The position numbers were made by a program, and so were the translations under genes. A DNA stretch of 64,000 bases from JBCDCE01 sp039182515 (lineage in GTDB: Bacteria > Pseudomonadota > Alphaproteobacteria > Rhodobacterales > Rhodobacteraceae). The stretch lies in the NCBI GenBank assembly GCA_039182515.1, contig JBCDCE010000008.1:1-64000 (forward strand), written 5' to 3'. Below are positions 1 to 8,614 of the stretch, one piece after another. Numbering within the stretch: position 1 is the stretch's first letter; every line of letters starts with the position of its first letter. The notes beneath the pieces were generated by a model. That model saw nothing but the letters and a program-made list of their open reading frames with translations, was not told where the DNA came from and did no database searches.

Positions 1-89
1 ATTGTCAGATTGGAAATCTGCACATTGCCACGCTGAACCGGCAAATGCGGCCAGATCAACGCGTACTGCTCTTCTGTTATCTCATTCAT
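1..89 (-). CDS. IS5-family transposase, N-terminal fragment (window edge)
   Basis: The minus strand starts with ATG at 87-89 and stays open to the window edge. The roughly 29 residues contain EEQYALIWPHLP and QRGN, the typical N-terminus of IS5-family DDE transposases, in which the (I)xxEQxxLIxPxLP segment precedes the RGN segment. Only the N-terminus is visible, so the catalytic DDE residues and the intactness of the element cannot be judged. It is divergent from the hypothetical gene that starts at 171, so an outward promoter in the IS could affect that gene. Confidence 0.6.
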   Translation of the reverse strand, partial: MNEITEEQYALIWPHLPVQRGNVQISNLT

Positions 90-138
90 AACAGACAGTT
101 AGCAGAAATCAGGCCAGGACAATAGTGTTAACACGCCC
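1..138 (-). mobile_element. End of an IS5-type insertion sequence, cut by the window edge
   Basis: A transposase start lies on the minus strand at position 89 and reads out of the window. Outside it, the bases up to 138 read inward on the minus strand as GGGCGTGTTAACAC, which looks like an IS terminus. They are followed by TAA at 139-141, which could be a TNA-type target duplication as used by the IS427 group of IS5. The other end is outside the window, so neither the terminal inverted repeat nor the duplication can be confirmed. Confidence 0.4.
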
Positions 139-170
139 TAAGTAAATTGGCTTCTTCAGCAAACAACGAC

Positions 171-965
171 ATGATGCTTTTTCCATATGACGATCCCATT
201 TGGGATACGGCCCACCATGCCTTCGGTGTAGGCGCAAATGTACGTCTTGCGGAACTAGAAGAGACATGGAGCGACGAAGCGGCGGACGACCTCTTTTTTT
301 CGGCGCTCCTGCATCAAGGGACAACCTATCCTGCAAGTTATCTTTCCATCCCGCATCTGTTGCGCTTTGCCGAGACCTTGTCAGGCGAACCGCGCCTTAC
401 GACCATAAACCTGTTGGGCAGATTAGCTTTGGCGGGGCAGCAACCTGCCCATACCGAGCATTCCGGCGTGTCCTGCACCCATGACAATGCGTGGTTGGAA
501 ACACCCGTTGGCCAGGCAGCAGCAGTAGAATTCAAAAAGAGCCTTCCGCACATAGGAGCTTTATGCATCGAAGCTTACCAAGCTGATCCATCACATTACT
601 TTGCGTCTGGTCTCGCCGCTGCCAAAGGTGAGGTCGACTTGGCAACATGGCTTACCATGGGAGAGAACGGTGGTTTTCAATGTCCGACTTGTGATGGCGA
701 CCATGAATGGTGGCTGCTTGATGCGAAAATGGGCATTTACAGAAACAACGATGTCTTTGGCGCAGGCGCTGATTGGCTCGGAGATTACGAAAACAGGGTT
801 TTCGAGAATGCCGATAGTATCGCCAAGCCTCGGATCGAACCTTCGCATATTTCAGCTTTAAGATCGGAGCTTGGCCCGCTCGATCCCATGACAGACGGCC
901 TTTTTGCGAACTTCAAATCGACTGTTGCTTGCGCTCATTGTGGCTGGACTGGGCAGTACCCTTAA
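171..965 (+). CDS. Hypothetical HEAT-like protein with two CxxC motifs
   Basis: This is a soluble protein of about 264 residues with no signal peptide. The N-terminal part (DDPIWDTAHHAFG, later HQGTTYPASYLSIPHLL) matches the pattern of a widespread HEAT-like family that I know from many bacteria as W.xLxHAYG...HQGT.Y.A...PFL; its function is not established. The C-terminal half has CPTC followed by DGDHEWW, and CAHCGW near the end, two CxxC pairs that could bind zinc. I use the ATG at 171. A TTG at 147 would add eight residues. The gene begins only about 30 bases from the IS end, so its native promoter or first codons may have been removed by the insertion. Confidence 0.6.
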   Translation: MMLFPYDDPIWDTAHHAFGVGANVRLAELEETWSDEAADDLFFSALLHQGTTYPASYLSIPHLLRFAETLSGEPRLTTINLLGRLALAGQQPAHTEHSGVSCTHDNAWLETPVGQAAAVEFKKSLPHIGALCIEAYQADPSHYFASGLAAAKGEVDLATWLTMGENGGFQCPTCDGDHEWWLLDAKMGIYRNNDVFGAGADWLGDYENRVFENADSIAKPRIEPSHISALRSELGPLDPMTDGLFANFKSTVACAHCGWTGQYP

Positions 966-1058
966 GTCACCCCGATTTGAGGCTTTTAAATCCAGCAAAC
1001 TGCCAATCATGTAACGCGCAGTAGTCCGAACCTTGGAGACAGAGCGGTCGATTGCTGG

Positions 1059-2156
1059 TTAAGCCGATTGTTTAAACCCGCCGTTGTAGGTGTCACTTTT
1101 CCTGCGGACTTGCGAATGCTCCACAATTCTTTCGCGCGCGATGCCGCGGAAGTCTTCTATGGAGGAATGGCCCTTGCTTTCAAGATATTCAGCAAGGTCA
1201 TCTTTCAATTCTTGAATGAGCTTTACGCCGACGCCCCCGCTGCCTTTTTCTTCCATGGCCGCTGTGCAGACCTGTAAGTTTCCGGCACCGTGCACGATGA
1301 AGTTGAAGGCCTCGCGAAAGCCGCGGATGCCGCCGATGCCGGAGACGGATTTATCGGGAAAAGCGCGAGAGACATCCGAGACCCGTTGCAAGGCTTGGTG
1401 CAGGATTGCCAAGCCGCCCAAGCCGCCAGAGGTCACGAGCCCGTCCACCTCGACCTCAAACTTCAGCGTATCTGGGTCCATCAGCGGCAACGACGGGAAG
1501 GTGTTGCAGAGCGATATCGACGCCGCACCGGCCTCAAAGGCTGCCTCGGCGCCTTCCAAGAGCGACGCGCTTGCCGGCGTGAGCTTGACCCAAATGGGCA
1601 CATCTACAGCGCTTGTCACAGCCTGCAGGATCGAGCGGATGATCTCTTCGTCATTCGCGATATTTGCGCCCATGTCTTTGCGGTCCATATGCGGACAAGA
1701 CATATTCAACTCAATCGCATCGCATCCGACATTGACCACAGCCCGGGCAAGTTTGCGCCAGTTCTCCATTTCCTCTGCATTGCCAGCGCCCGCCATGATC
1801 GAAGCGATGACCATGCGGTCGGGGTAGGTGGTTTTGATCTCTTCAAGGTCGGGCAACCACTGTGCGAGCGGTTGGTCTGAGATGAGTTCCCAATTCCACG
1901 ATGAATGGGACACCGTATCCGGCCGTTTGATCCGAGAGACATAGGGCTTCGTTTCACTTGTGCGCTGGTAGATCGTCTTTGGCCCCGCCACGTTTTCCAC
2001 GGGGTGCAGCCCGATGGTCTTTGTGACAACGCCGCCCCAGCCAGCCTCGAAGGCTTTCATAATCTTTCGCTTGCTCTCCGTCGGTGGCGCGGAGGCCAGA
2101 ATGAACGGATTAACGAAATTAAGGCCGGTGAAGGTCGTAGAAAGGCTGCTGGCCAT
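1059..2156 (-). CDS. Dihydropyrimidine/dihydroorotate dehydrogenase-family flavoprotein, PreA-like, without ferredoxin domain
   Basis: The 365-residue protein is an FMN-binding TIM barrel of the PreA/DPD C-terminal type. It shows the N-terminal strand FVNPFILASAPPTES, the loop ELNMSCPH, the lysine strand IWVKLTP, and the phosphate-binding GIGGIRGF. PreA of E. coli and mammalian DPD carry a C-terminal 2x[4Fe-4S] domain; here the chain stops after the barrel and a short helical tail, so electrons must come from another partner. At the place of the catalytic Cys in mammalian DPD (MGLACGQ) I read MGANIAN. The role is likely uracil/thymine reduction or a related reaction, but the substrate is uncertain. 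The start has a GAGGAG site, and a RutR-like operator lies 40-55 bases upstream. No partner PreT or hydantoinase gene is adjacent. Confidence 0.75.
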   Translation of the reverse strand: MASSLSTTFTGLNFVNPFILASAPPTESKRKIMKAFEAGWGGVVTKTIGLHPVENVAGPKTIYQRTSETKPYVSRIKRPDTVSHSSWNWELISDQPLAQWLPDLEEIKTTYPDRMVIASIMAGAGNAEEMENWRKLARAVVNVGCDAIELNMSCPHMDRKDMGANIANDEEIIRSILQAVTSAVDVPIWVKLTPASASLLEGAEAAFEAGAASISLCNTFPSLPLMDPDTLKFEVEVDGLVTSGGLGGLAILHQALQRVSDVSRAFPDKSVSGIGGIRGFREAFNFIVHGAGNLQVCTAAMEEKGSGGVGVKLIQELKDDLAEYLESKGHSSIEDFRGIARERIVEHSQVRRKSDTYNGGFKQSA

Positions 2157-2195
2157 CGTGCATCTCCTCGATTTACCCCTTTATTGAGGGATTTT

Positions 2196-2211
2196 TTGAC
2201 CAATTAATCAA
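2196..2211. promoter_or_regulatory. RutR-like operator upstream of the PreA-like gene
   Basis: TTGACCAATTAATCAA is an imperfect palindrome. The left half is identical to the E. coli RutR consensus half-site (TTGACCAnnTGGTCAA) and the right half differs at two positions. RutR is the uracil-responsive TetR-type repressor of pyrimidine breakdown, which fits the adjacent dihydropyrimidine-dehydrogenase-like gene. The assignment comes from consensus recall and context only. Confidence 0.4.
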
Positions 2212-2587
2212 TAAATTTCGGGGCAAACACATTCACACTCTCGCAAAGTTGGATGATCGGCGGGGGATTTGCCGTTTTATGCGGCAGTTTTTGAGATCTT
2301 CGCGCGTGATGTCCCTGTTTAAGACGCGTGCGCTTAGCAACGTCTCGCTTTTAAAAAAACAGCAGAGGCAAATCTCGACCAGAAATCGTTTTGGACGAGA
2401 CGTTTTTTTGCGGCCACCCAACTTCAGGCACAGCCCGCCCTTCTCTTGAGAACGAGGTGCTATTTTGGCTCAAGAAGAGGTCTTTTCTGTACTTAGCGCC
2501 GCAGCGAAATCAACCTTCACTTAACCAATCGCGGCTATCAATCTTTGCTGCTCTGCGGGTAAAATCTTAACCCGATGTGGCGACAGG

Positions 2588-2641
2588 CATATGTTTTAGC
2601 ATACGTAAAACATACGTTCTGGCATACCCTTTGTGTATGCG
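2588..2641. repeat. Helically phased CATACG repeats in the 587-base gap before the SRAP gene
   Basis: CATATG (2588), CATACG (2600), CATACG (2611) and CATACC (2623) follow each other at 12, 11 and 12 bases, about one helical turn each. An inverted copy, GTATGCG, follows at 2635. Such phasing suggests cooperative binding of a regulator to one DNA face. The rest of the gap 2157-2743 contains the RutR-like site and otherwise no gene or clear structure that I can see. Confidence 0.3.
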
Positions 2642-2743
2642 TAAATATTTGAAATAAAACACTAAATAGGGATCTTGGTCAAATTCGCTAAATCGACCTA
2701 CCGAACGTTGCGCGTTAACGAATTGGCGCTTAGGCTTGAGGCC

Positions 2744-3406
2744 ATGTGTGGCCGCTTTGCGATAACCTTGCCCAACGATGCGATGGCGCAGCTCTTTGAT
2801 GCGTCGCCTGCAAATGATCTGCCGAGTGTCCCCAATTACAACGTATGCCCGACCAACCAGGTGCATGCGGTTGTCTCGCAAGACGGTCAGCGTCATCTGC
2901 GGCCTATGCGTTGGGGGTTCATACCACATTGGTACAAAGAGCCAAATGGCGGCCCGCTCTTGATCAACGCGCGCTCAGAAACGCTTGCTGAAAAGCCTGC
3001 GTTTAAGGCCGCTTGTCGAGAGCGGCGCTGCGTGATCCCGGTGAGTGGATTTTATGAATGGACCAAAACGCCTGATGGGGCGCGCTTGCCTTGGTACATC
3101 CATGATCCCGAAGGCCCGCTGCTCTTCGCGGGGGTCTGGCAGCGTTGGGAACGGGGCAATGAGAGCCATACGACTTGCGCCATTGTCACCACGGGCGCCA
3201 ATCAGACCTTGGGTCGGATTCACAAGCGCTGCCCCGTGATGCTCACAGAGCAAACCCTTGGCCTTTGGCTAGGGGAAGACGGCAAAGGAGCCGCACGGCT
3301 TATGACCGCGCCTCCAGAGGATTTTGTTCAGGTTTACCGGGTGGATAAAGCGGTGAATTCCAACCGTGCAAGCGGCCCGGATCTGATAAAGCCGCTGCCG
3401 CTGTAA
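2744..3406 (+). CDS. yedK: SRAP-domain protein (HMCES/YedK family), abasic-site DNA-protein crosslinker
   Basis: The 220-residue protein begins MCGRFA. In this family Met1 is removed and Cys2 forms a thiazolidine with abasic sites in single-stranded DNA, shielding them during replication. This requirement fixes the start at 2744, although the frame is open 23 codons further upstream. The other family landmarks are present: the INARSET strand with the conserved Asn, the CVIPVSGFYEW segment with the active-site Glu, and HKRCPVML with the conserved His. The length matches the bacterial family. It is followed by the SDR gene after 57 bases, with no evident functional link. Confidence 0.92.
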   Translation: MCGRFAITLPNDAMAQLFDASPANDLPSVPNYNVCPTNQVHAVVSQDGQRHLRPMRWGFIPHWYKEPNGGPLLINARSETLAEKPAFKAACRERRCVIPVSGFYEWTKTPDGARLPWYIHDPEGPLLFAGVWQRWERGNESHTTCAIVTTGANQTLGRIHKRCPVMLTEQTLGLWLGEDGKGAARLMTAPPEDFVQVYRVDKAVNSNRASGPDLIKPLPL

Positions 3407-3463
3407 TCATCGCTTGCCTTTCCAAGAAACCCAGCAAATACTGAAGCTTGGGAGGAAATTGGT

Positions 3464-4192
3464 ATGTCTGAGATTGCGATCGTAACGGGCGGCGCTCAGG
3501 GCATCGGCCTGGCTTGCGCCAAGCGTTTGCTGGCCAAAGGGGCGCGCGTTGCGCTTTGGGATTTTGACCAGGAATTGGCCCAGAAAACGGCCAAAGACTT
3601 GGGGCCAGAGGCCGTGGCAATTCCTGTTGATATCGCCTCCTTTGACAGCGTCACAGAGGCCCTGGCGCAAACAGAAACTGTGCTTGGAGCTCCCAGTATT
3701 TTGGTGAATTCCGCAGGCGTCGCTGGGCCCAACATGCCAATCGAAGATTATCCCTTGGAAGACTGGGCGCAGATCTTCCAGATCAACTCCACAGGCAGCT
3801 TTCACATGCTCAAAGCGCTTCTGCCAGGCATGAAAGCGCGCAACTACGGGCGCGTGGTTTTGATTGCTTCGGTTGCGGGCAAAGAGGGCAATCCCATGGC
3901 TTCGGCCTATTCGGCGTCGAAAGCGGCTGTGATCGCGCTGACAAAATCCGCCGGCAAAGAAACAGCCGCTCACAACATTGCAGTGAATTGCATCACGCCA
4001 GCCGCTGCCAAAACGCGGATCTTCGATCAAATGAGCCAGGAGCACATCGACTATATGTTGTCGAAAATCCCAAGGGGGCGGTTCGTTGAGGTGGATGAAA
4101 TCGCCCATATGGTGGCTTGGCTCACAGATGCCGAAAACAGTTTCACCACTGGCGCTGCCTTCGATCTTTCAGGCGGTCGGGCGACATTTTGA
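3464..4192 (+). CDS. SDR-family NAD(P)-dependent oxidoreductase
   Basis: The 242-residue protein is a classical short-chain dehydrogenase. It has the glycine-rich TGGAQGIG near the N-terminus, NSAGVAG in the middle, the catalytic Ser in LIASVAGKEG, and the YSASK catalytic Tyr-Lys pair. Asp in LWDFD at the end of the second strand suggests NAD(H) preference. GGAGG precedes the start codon at 3464. The substrate is not evident; several sugar-acid and 3-oxoacyl reductases look alike. The stop codon overlaps the ATG of the di-heme peroxidase by one base, so the two are probably co-transcribed. Confidence 0.85.
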   Translation: MSEIAIVTGGAQGIGLACAKRLLAKGARVALWDFDQELAQKTAKDLGPEAVAIPVDIASFDSVTEALAQTETVLGAPSILVNSAGVAGPNMPIEDYPLEDWAQIFQINSTGSFHMLKALLPGMKARNYGRVVLIASVAGKEGNPMASAYSASKAAVIALTKSAGKETAAHNIAVNCITPAAAKTRIFDQMSQEHIDYMLSKIPRGRFVEVDEIAHMVAWLTDAENSFTTGAAFDLSGGRATF

Positions 4193-5502
4193 TGCGTAAA
4201 CTGGGCTTTCTTCTGGCGTTATGGGCAGGTCCTGTGTTGGCGGATTTGCCAAGCCCTATCACGGATGCCGATTATGGGCGCATCGATTTGGATGAAGCCG
4301 AATTGGGCCAGCTTCTTTTCTATGATCCGATCCTATCGGGGAACAAAGCGGTCTCTTGCGCCACGTGCCACCATCCAGCTTTTGCGACCGCTGATGCCGT
4401 GTCGCTTTCCATTGGAGACGGTGGCATTGGCCTTGGCCCAAACCGTGTTGCGGATCCGAGCAATCCGCCGGAACAACGCATTCCGCGCAATGCGCCCGCC
4501 CTTTTTAACCTTGGCGCGCATGAATTTACGGTGATGTTTCACGATGGTCGGATTGAAGTGGATCCGTCTCAACCGGGCGGCATGCGCTCGCCGTTAGATG
4601 CAGATCAAACCAGTGGGTTTGCTTCTGTGTTGTCTTTGCAAACGATGTTCCCCGTGCTCAGCGCTGACGAAATGGCGGGCCATAACAGCGAAAACGACAT
4701 CTCAAAAGCTGTAAGATCTGGGCGGATCACAGGGCAGGGCGGCGCGTGGGACATCTTATCAGAGCGCATTCGCCAAATACCGGCCTATACCGAGCGTTTT
4801 TTACGGGTCTATCCTGAGATCACCCAGGCCCAAGACATCGATTTCACGGATATTTCCAACGCGATTGCGAGTTTTATCGCCTTTGAATGGCGCTCAGATG
4901 CAAGCCGCTTTGATGCCTATCTCAAAGGGCAAAGCGATTTGCCCAGCAAGGCGCGAACCGGCCTCGATCTCTTCTATGGAAAGGCACAATGCAGCGCCTG
5001 TCACGCGGGCGCTTTTCAAACGGATCACAGCTTTCACCCCATGGCCGTCCCTCAGCTTGGCCCCGGCAAAGCTGCGCGCTTTGAAAGCCATGCTCGTGAC
5101 ACAGGCCGGATGCGGGTCACAGGGCGGATATCGGATGCTTACGCCTTTCGCACGCCCTCTTTGCGCAACGTGACCAAAACCGCGCCTTACGGCCATGCCG
5201 GAGGTCACGCCACGCTCGAAGCTTTTTTAACAGATCACACCGCGCGCAACGGCAATCTGGCCAGCTATGATCGGTCGCAAGCGGCGCTCTTTGAGGCCAA
5301 GGCAAGTGATTGGCGCATTTTGAACTCTGAGGCCGAGCGAGAGGCGATTGCACAAACCAAAGCCTATGCCGTTGACCTGAATGATGGGGATATTGAGGCG
5401 ATCGTGGCATTTCTCGCCACCCTGGATGACCCTGTTGCTTTGGCAGGCCGCTTCGGCGTTCCGCTTGAGGTGCCAAGCGGTCTACCGCTCGAGATCCCAT
5501 AA
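4192..5502 (+). CDS. Di-heme cytochrome c peroxidase / MauG-family protein, periplasmic
   Basis: The 436-residue precursor has a short Sec signal peptide (about residues 1-17, ending VLA-D) and two c-type heme sites, CATCH at residues 56-60 and CSACH at 267-271, as in bacterial CcpA and MauG proteins. The conserved LGQLLFYDPILSGN before heme 1 and FRTPSLRNV near the C-terminus are family hallmarks. It may reduce hydrogen peroxide with electrons from small cytochromes, or oxidise a protein or small substrate as MauG does. I place the start at the ATG overlapping the SDR stop, because residues upstream of it do not form a signal peptide. No methylamine dehydrogenase gene is nearby. Confidence 0.88.
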   Translation: MRKLGFLLALWAGPVLADLPSPITDADYGRIDLDEAELGQLLFYDPILSGNKAVSCATCHHPAFATADAVSLSIGDGGIGLGPNRVADPSNPPEQRIPRNAPALFNLGAHEFTVMFHDGRIEVDPSQPGGMRSPLDADQTSGFASVLSLQTMFPVLSADEMAGHNSENDISKAVRSGRITGQGGAWDILSERIRQIPAYTERFLRVYPEITQAQDIDFTDISNAIASFIAFEWRSDASRFDAYLKGQSDLPSKARTGLDLFYGKAQCSACHAGAFQTDHSFHPMAVPQLGPGKAARFESHARDTGRMRVTGRISDAYAFRTPSLRNVTKTAPYGHAGGHATLEAFLTDHTARNGNLASYDRSQAALFEAKASDWRILNSEAEREAIAQTKAYAVDLNDGDIEAIVAFLATLDDPVALAGRFGVPLEVPSGLPLEIP

Positions 5503-5676
5503 GGTCTGCGCGCCCAAATACGCCGATCCTTTGCAAGTCCAGCGCTTATTATGGAAATTCTACGTGTTCCCTTTGTCTTTTCCTGGTGAAAAATACTCAA
5601 ATCCAGCGAGTCACAAAGGGCGCAAGCTTTGTTTGTAAAAAACAGGCTTTGAACGAAATTTACGGCATTTTTGCCC

Positions 5677-5692
5677 TGATGTCTTCACATCA
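5677..5692. other. Small hairpin between convergent genes
   Basis: TGATGT-CTTC-ACATCA forms a perfect six-pair stem with a tetraloop in the 233-base gap between the peroxidase gene and the oppositely oriented VCBS-repeat gene. GGCATTTTTGCC lies directly before it. There is no long T-tract, so the sites may be weak terminators for the two converging transcripts, but this is uncertain. Confidence 0.25.
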
Positions 5693-5735
5693 AACTATTG
5701 GAATCGCCAAACAATAGAGGGTGGTAGGGAGGGGG

Positions 5736-7241
5736 CTATTTCGAACTCTGCATGGCTTGGTTTACGCGCACGACTTGGCCGGCCGTAAAACGTCCGTCAA
5801 AGATCTGCTTGCCCTCTGTGTCGAATACGCGCACCAAAGCGTCTTGCGCCGTCCCCAGCCCAAAATGAACAGGTGCAATTTGTCCTCCCGCATGACCGCC
5901 CCCAAGGGTGATCTGTCGCCTCTCACGTCCACCGTCCCAAGATACGTCCAGATGATACCCAATCCCAAAACGATTGATGGGAAGGTCTAATTCGATTGCG
6001 AGCCAAGCGGGGTTGGAGGTGCTGATGTTGCGATAAATCTCCATAGGGGCCCGCCGATTCATCACCACCAGATCCAGCCGCCCATCACGGTCAATATCAG
6101 CAAGGGAGGCCCCACGACTGCGCGCAAGCGTGGCAACGCCAGCGGAAACACTCACCTCTTCAAAGCGTCCCGTTTCGGTTTGGATGAGCAGATTATTTGG
6201 GTCTCGCGTGGCTAAGCCTGGCATTTGATCCACGTTGCCTTTAGCTATGAACAAGTCAGCGCGCCCGTCATTGTCAACGTCGCCAAATTCTGCGTGCCAA
6301 CCGGTTGAGGGGCGTCCATCTTCACCCACATGGGGACGTTGCGCATAGGTGCCCAAATCAAAGGGCGCGGCCCGATAGGTGCCGTCGTCTTGGGCAATTT
6401 GCATCAATTGATCCCCCATGGAGGTGAGCATCACCTCATCACGCCCGTCGCCTGTAATGTCGCGTGAGGCAATGCCCATGCCCCAAAGAGAGACCTGTTC
6501 CCAGCCATCTTCTGGCCCCAAAAAGCGGTTTGTTGCGATATCGTACATCTGTTCATGACCGCCCCTCAAATAATAGTGGCGATCGTTTGAGATCCGAAGG
6601 CGGTGTTGGCCGCTTGCGTCTTGCGCGGCCAAGATCGACAGCGTGCAATATCCCGGGCCCAAGCTCTCCGCGCTGTAGCCAGCGCCACCGGGGCGCAAAA
6701 TTTCATGGGTATCACAGGTGCCGAATGGGCCGCCTGGATCGCTGCGGTCTACGTAGTTGCCCACCACCAGGGTGGGGCGGGTCTCACCCGGTGCCCACCA
6801 GGCTGTAAATGCGGTTGTCCAGGCGTCGCGCGTTGGCAGGCCCCAGTCCTCTGTGGCGTCTTCAAAAGCGCAATCGCCCAAGCCCCGCAGCGCAATATTG
6901 GGGCCTACGCGCAGAACAAAAAGATCCAGCACGCGGTCGCCATCAATGTCTATGGGATACGCCCCAGTTACGGCGGTGATCTCTGGACTGCGCGCCGTTT
7001 CAAATTCGAAATCGCCTTGATTGACCATCAGCCTCGCCGCGGCCTCACCGCCAGCGGCATAAAGATCCAAAAGGCCATCGTTATTGCAGTCAAACACCGC
7101 AACGCCGCCGCCCACAAAATGCTCCCAGCCCCCCAGGTAAACGTGTTCTGGCAGACCGGACGCGCGATCTTCAAATCGGATCTCGGCCCAAGCAGATGTT
7201 CCAGCGATCGCCAGAAAAAACAGAGCCGCGCAGAGTTTCAT
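5736..7241 (-). CDS. VCBS/FG-GAP repeat protein with C-terminal ASPIC/UnbV domain (CRTAC1-like), exported
   Basis: The 501-residue protein starts with a Sec signal peptide ending SAWA. It then carries a beta-propeller of calcium-binding repeats, recognisable from DCNNDGLLDLY, DIDGDRVLDLF, DITGDGRDEVML, DVDNDGRADLFIA and DIDRDGRLDLVV. The C-terminal 80 residues (FGIGYHLDVSW ... HFGLG) match the ASPIC/UnbV module of CRTAC1-type proteins. These are extracytoplasmic, probably ligand- or carbohydrate-binding proteins of unknown detailed function. Its start codon overlaps the stop of the ROK repressor gene (ATGA), so it is translated from the repressor mRNA. This suggests a link with sugar sensing or capture at the cell surface. 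Confidence 0.85.
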   Translation of the reverse strand: MKLCAALFFLAIAGTSAWAEIRFEDRASGLPEHVYLGGWEHFVGGGVAVFDCNNDGLLDLYAAGGEAAARLMVNQGDFEFETARSPEITAVTGAYPIDIDGDRVLDLFVLRVGPNIALRGLGDCAFEDATEDWGLPTRDAWTTAFTAWWAPGETRPTLVVGNYVDRSDPGGPFGTCDTHEILRPGGAGYSAESLGPGYCTLSILAAQDASGQHRLRISNDRHYYLRGGHEQMYDIATNRFLGPEDGWEQVSLWGMGIASRDITGDGRDEVMLTSMGDQLMQIAQDDGTYRAAPFDLGTYAQRPHVGEDGRPSTGWHAEFGDVDNDGRADLFIAKGNVDQMPGLATRDPNNLLIQTETGRFEEVSVSAGVATLARSRGASLADIDRDGRLDLVVMNRRAPMEIYRNISTSNPAWLAIELDLPINRFGIGYHLDVSWDGGRERRQITLGGGHAGGQIAPVHFGLGTAQDALVRVFDTEGKQIFDGRFTAGQVVRVNQAMQSSK

Positions 7242-8503
7242 GCAGACATGGCTTTATTGGTGGCTTGAATAAGGGCCAACGCGCAGGCGCCTTTGGCCCA
7301 GATCGTGTCTCCCCAAGCGTGCACTTCAACGCAATCGGCATAGCGTGTGGCGTCGAGCGTCATGCTGAGCATGTCGTCCAGCACACCCTCAGAGTAGAAA
7401 TAATCAAACGTCAGGCGCTCCCCGCTCAGAATGATCCGTTCAGGATCAAAGATCTGCATCACATTCGACAGCCCCACAGCCAAATAGCGCGCAGCCCGCA
7501 GAAAGATCGAGCGTGCAGCTTGGTTGCCGGCTTTGGCTTCGTGATAAAGGCGCTGCATTGTTGCATTGGGGTCCTCAGATCCCAAGCTATCCGCGCCCAA
7601 AGCCAGAGTGGCCTCGCGGGCCATGGCATAGTCAGACAGATAAGCTTCCAGACAGCCCCGTTTGCCACATCTGCAAAGCGCGCCGTCGAGTTGCACTTTG
7701 GTGTGGCCAAGCTCCATGCCCATCCCGCGCACACCTCGAAAGAGGCGGTTGTCGAGCACGCAGCCCATGCCAATGCCGTTTTCAATCGTGACCATCACAA
7801 AGCTGCTCATATCGCGACCTTTGCCAAACCAAAGCTCAGCCAGTGTCAGCAAATTCGCGTCGTTGTCCAAAAGCGTATCAATGCTTGTGGCCTCAGAAAT
7901 AATGTCGGCCAGCGGCACATCGCGGCTGCTGAGAAGGGGAGACCATTTCACAGAGCCGCTTTGAAAATCAACCAAGCCAGGCAGGCCAAGGCCGAGCCCA
8001 GATATCTGGTCAGAGGAGAGCCCGCTGTCGTCCAGAAGTTGGGCGATCAGGCCTTTTGTTGCGCCGACGAGGCGATCAATATCCGAGCCGCGTCCACCGC
8101 TTGGCGTGCTGACGTGATGCAGGGTTTGGCCCGAGAAATCCATCAACAGCGCCGTGTGTTTATGATCTGATAACTTTGCGCCGATTACATAGCCAGCATC
8201 AGGTTGTACAGCGAGGGCGACAGGCGGACGACCTCGGCCTGTATCACGGGGCGGGCCAGCGACTTCTCGCAAAAACCCCGCTTGGATCAGTTCAGAGGTT
8301 AACGTGGTCACCGAGCCTGGGCTAATCTCAAGGGCGCGGGCAATTTCAACCCGGCTCACCGTGCCCAGGGCGCGAACCAATTCGAAGATCTGCTGCTTGG
8401 TTGGAGGGGCGTGGTCCTCTTTTGAGATCAAGCGGGGTCCACATCCGGACAGTTCGCTGTCCGAAGGGCTACTGGCCGACTCAAGAGATCGCTTGTCGAG
8501 CAA
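7238..8503 (-). CDS. xylR: ROK-family repressor of the xylose operon
   Basis: The 421-residue protein has an N-terminal winged helix-turn-helix (about residues 35-90, with VEIARALEISPGSVTTL as recognition region) and a ROK sugar-kinase-like domain. The zinc/ROK signature CRCGKRGCLEAY is intact, and ELGHTKV precedes it. In this architecture XylR and NagC-type proteins release DNA on binding the sugar. It is divergent from xylF across 195 bases containing an ACTAAA/TTTAGT inverted repeat. Xylose as effector is inferred from the neighbours. The region 8504-8698 holds this operator and the presumed divergent promoters. Confidence 0.88.
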   Translation of the reverse strand: MLDKRSLESASSPSDSELSGCGPRLISKEDHAPPTKQQIFELVRALGTVSRVEIARALEISPGSVTTLTSELIQAGFLREVAGPPRDTGRGRPPVALAVQPDAGYVIGAKLSDHKHTALLMDFSGQTLHHVSTPSGGRGSDIDRLVGATKGLIAQLLDDSGLSSDQISGLGLGLPGLVDFQSGSVKWSPLLSSRDVPLADIISEATSIDTLLDNDANLLTLAELWFGKGRDMSSFVMVTIENGIGMGCVLDNRLFRGVRGMGMELGHTKVQLDGALCRCGKRGCLEAYLSDYAMAREATLALGADSLGSEDPNATMQRLYHEAKAGNQAARSIFLRAARYLAVGLSNVMQIFDPERIILSGERLTFDYFYSEGVLDDMLSMTLDATRYADCVEVHAWGDTIWAKGACALALIQATNKAMSA

Positions 8504-8614
8504 TTAAATTCTCCTCCCAAATAAAATACAGCCGCTAAATCCGCGTTCAGTCAAGTAAATTCGTAAAAAGCTGCGCTGCAGCGAAAAAAATGAGCAGATT
8601 AGGTAAGTTTTATT

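Noticed and set aside
1216..1880. Plus-strand frames of about 200 codons opposite the PreA-like gene.
   Set aside because: Compositionally biased shadows; the minus-strand flavoprotein is clear.
7196..8170. A 324-codon plus-strand frame opposite the ROK repressor.
   Set aside because: It has no recognisable domain, and the minus strand encodes intact repressor motifs.
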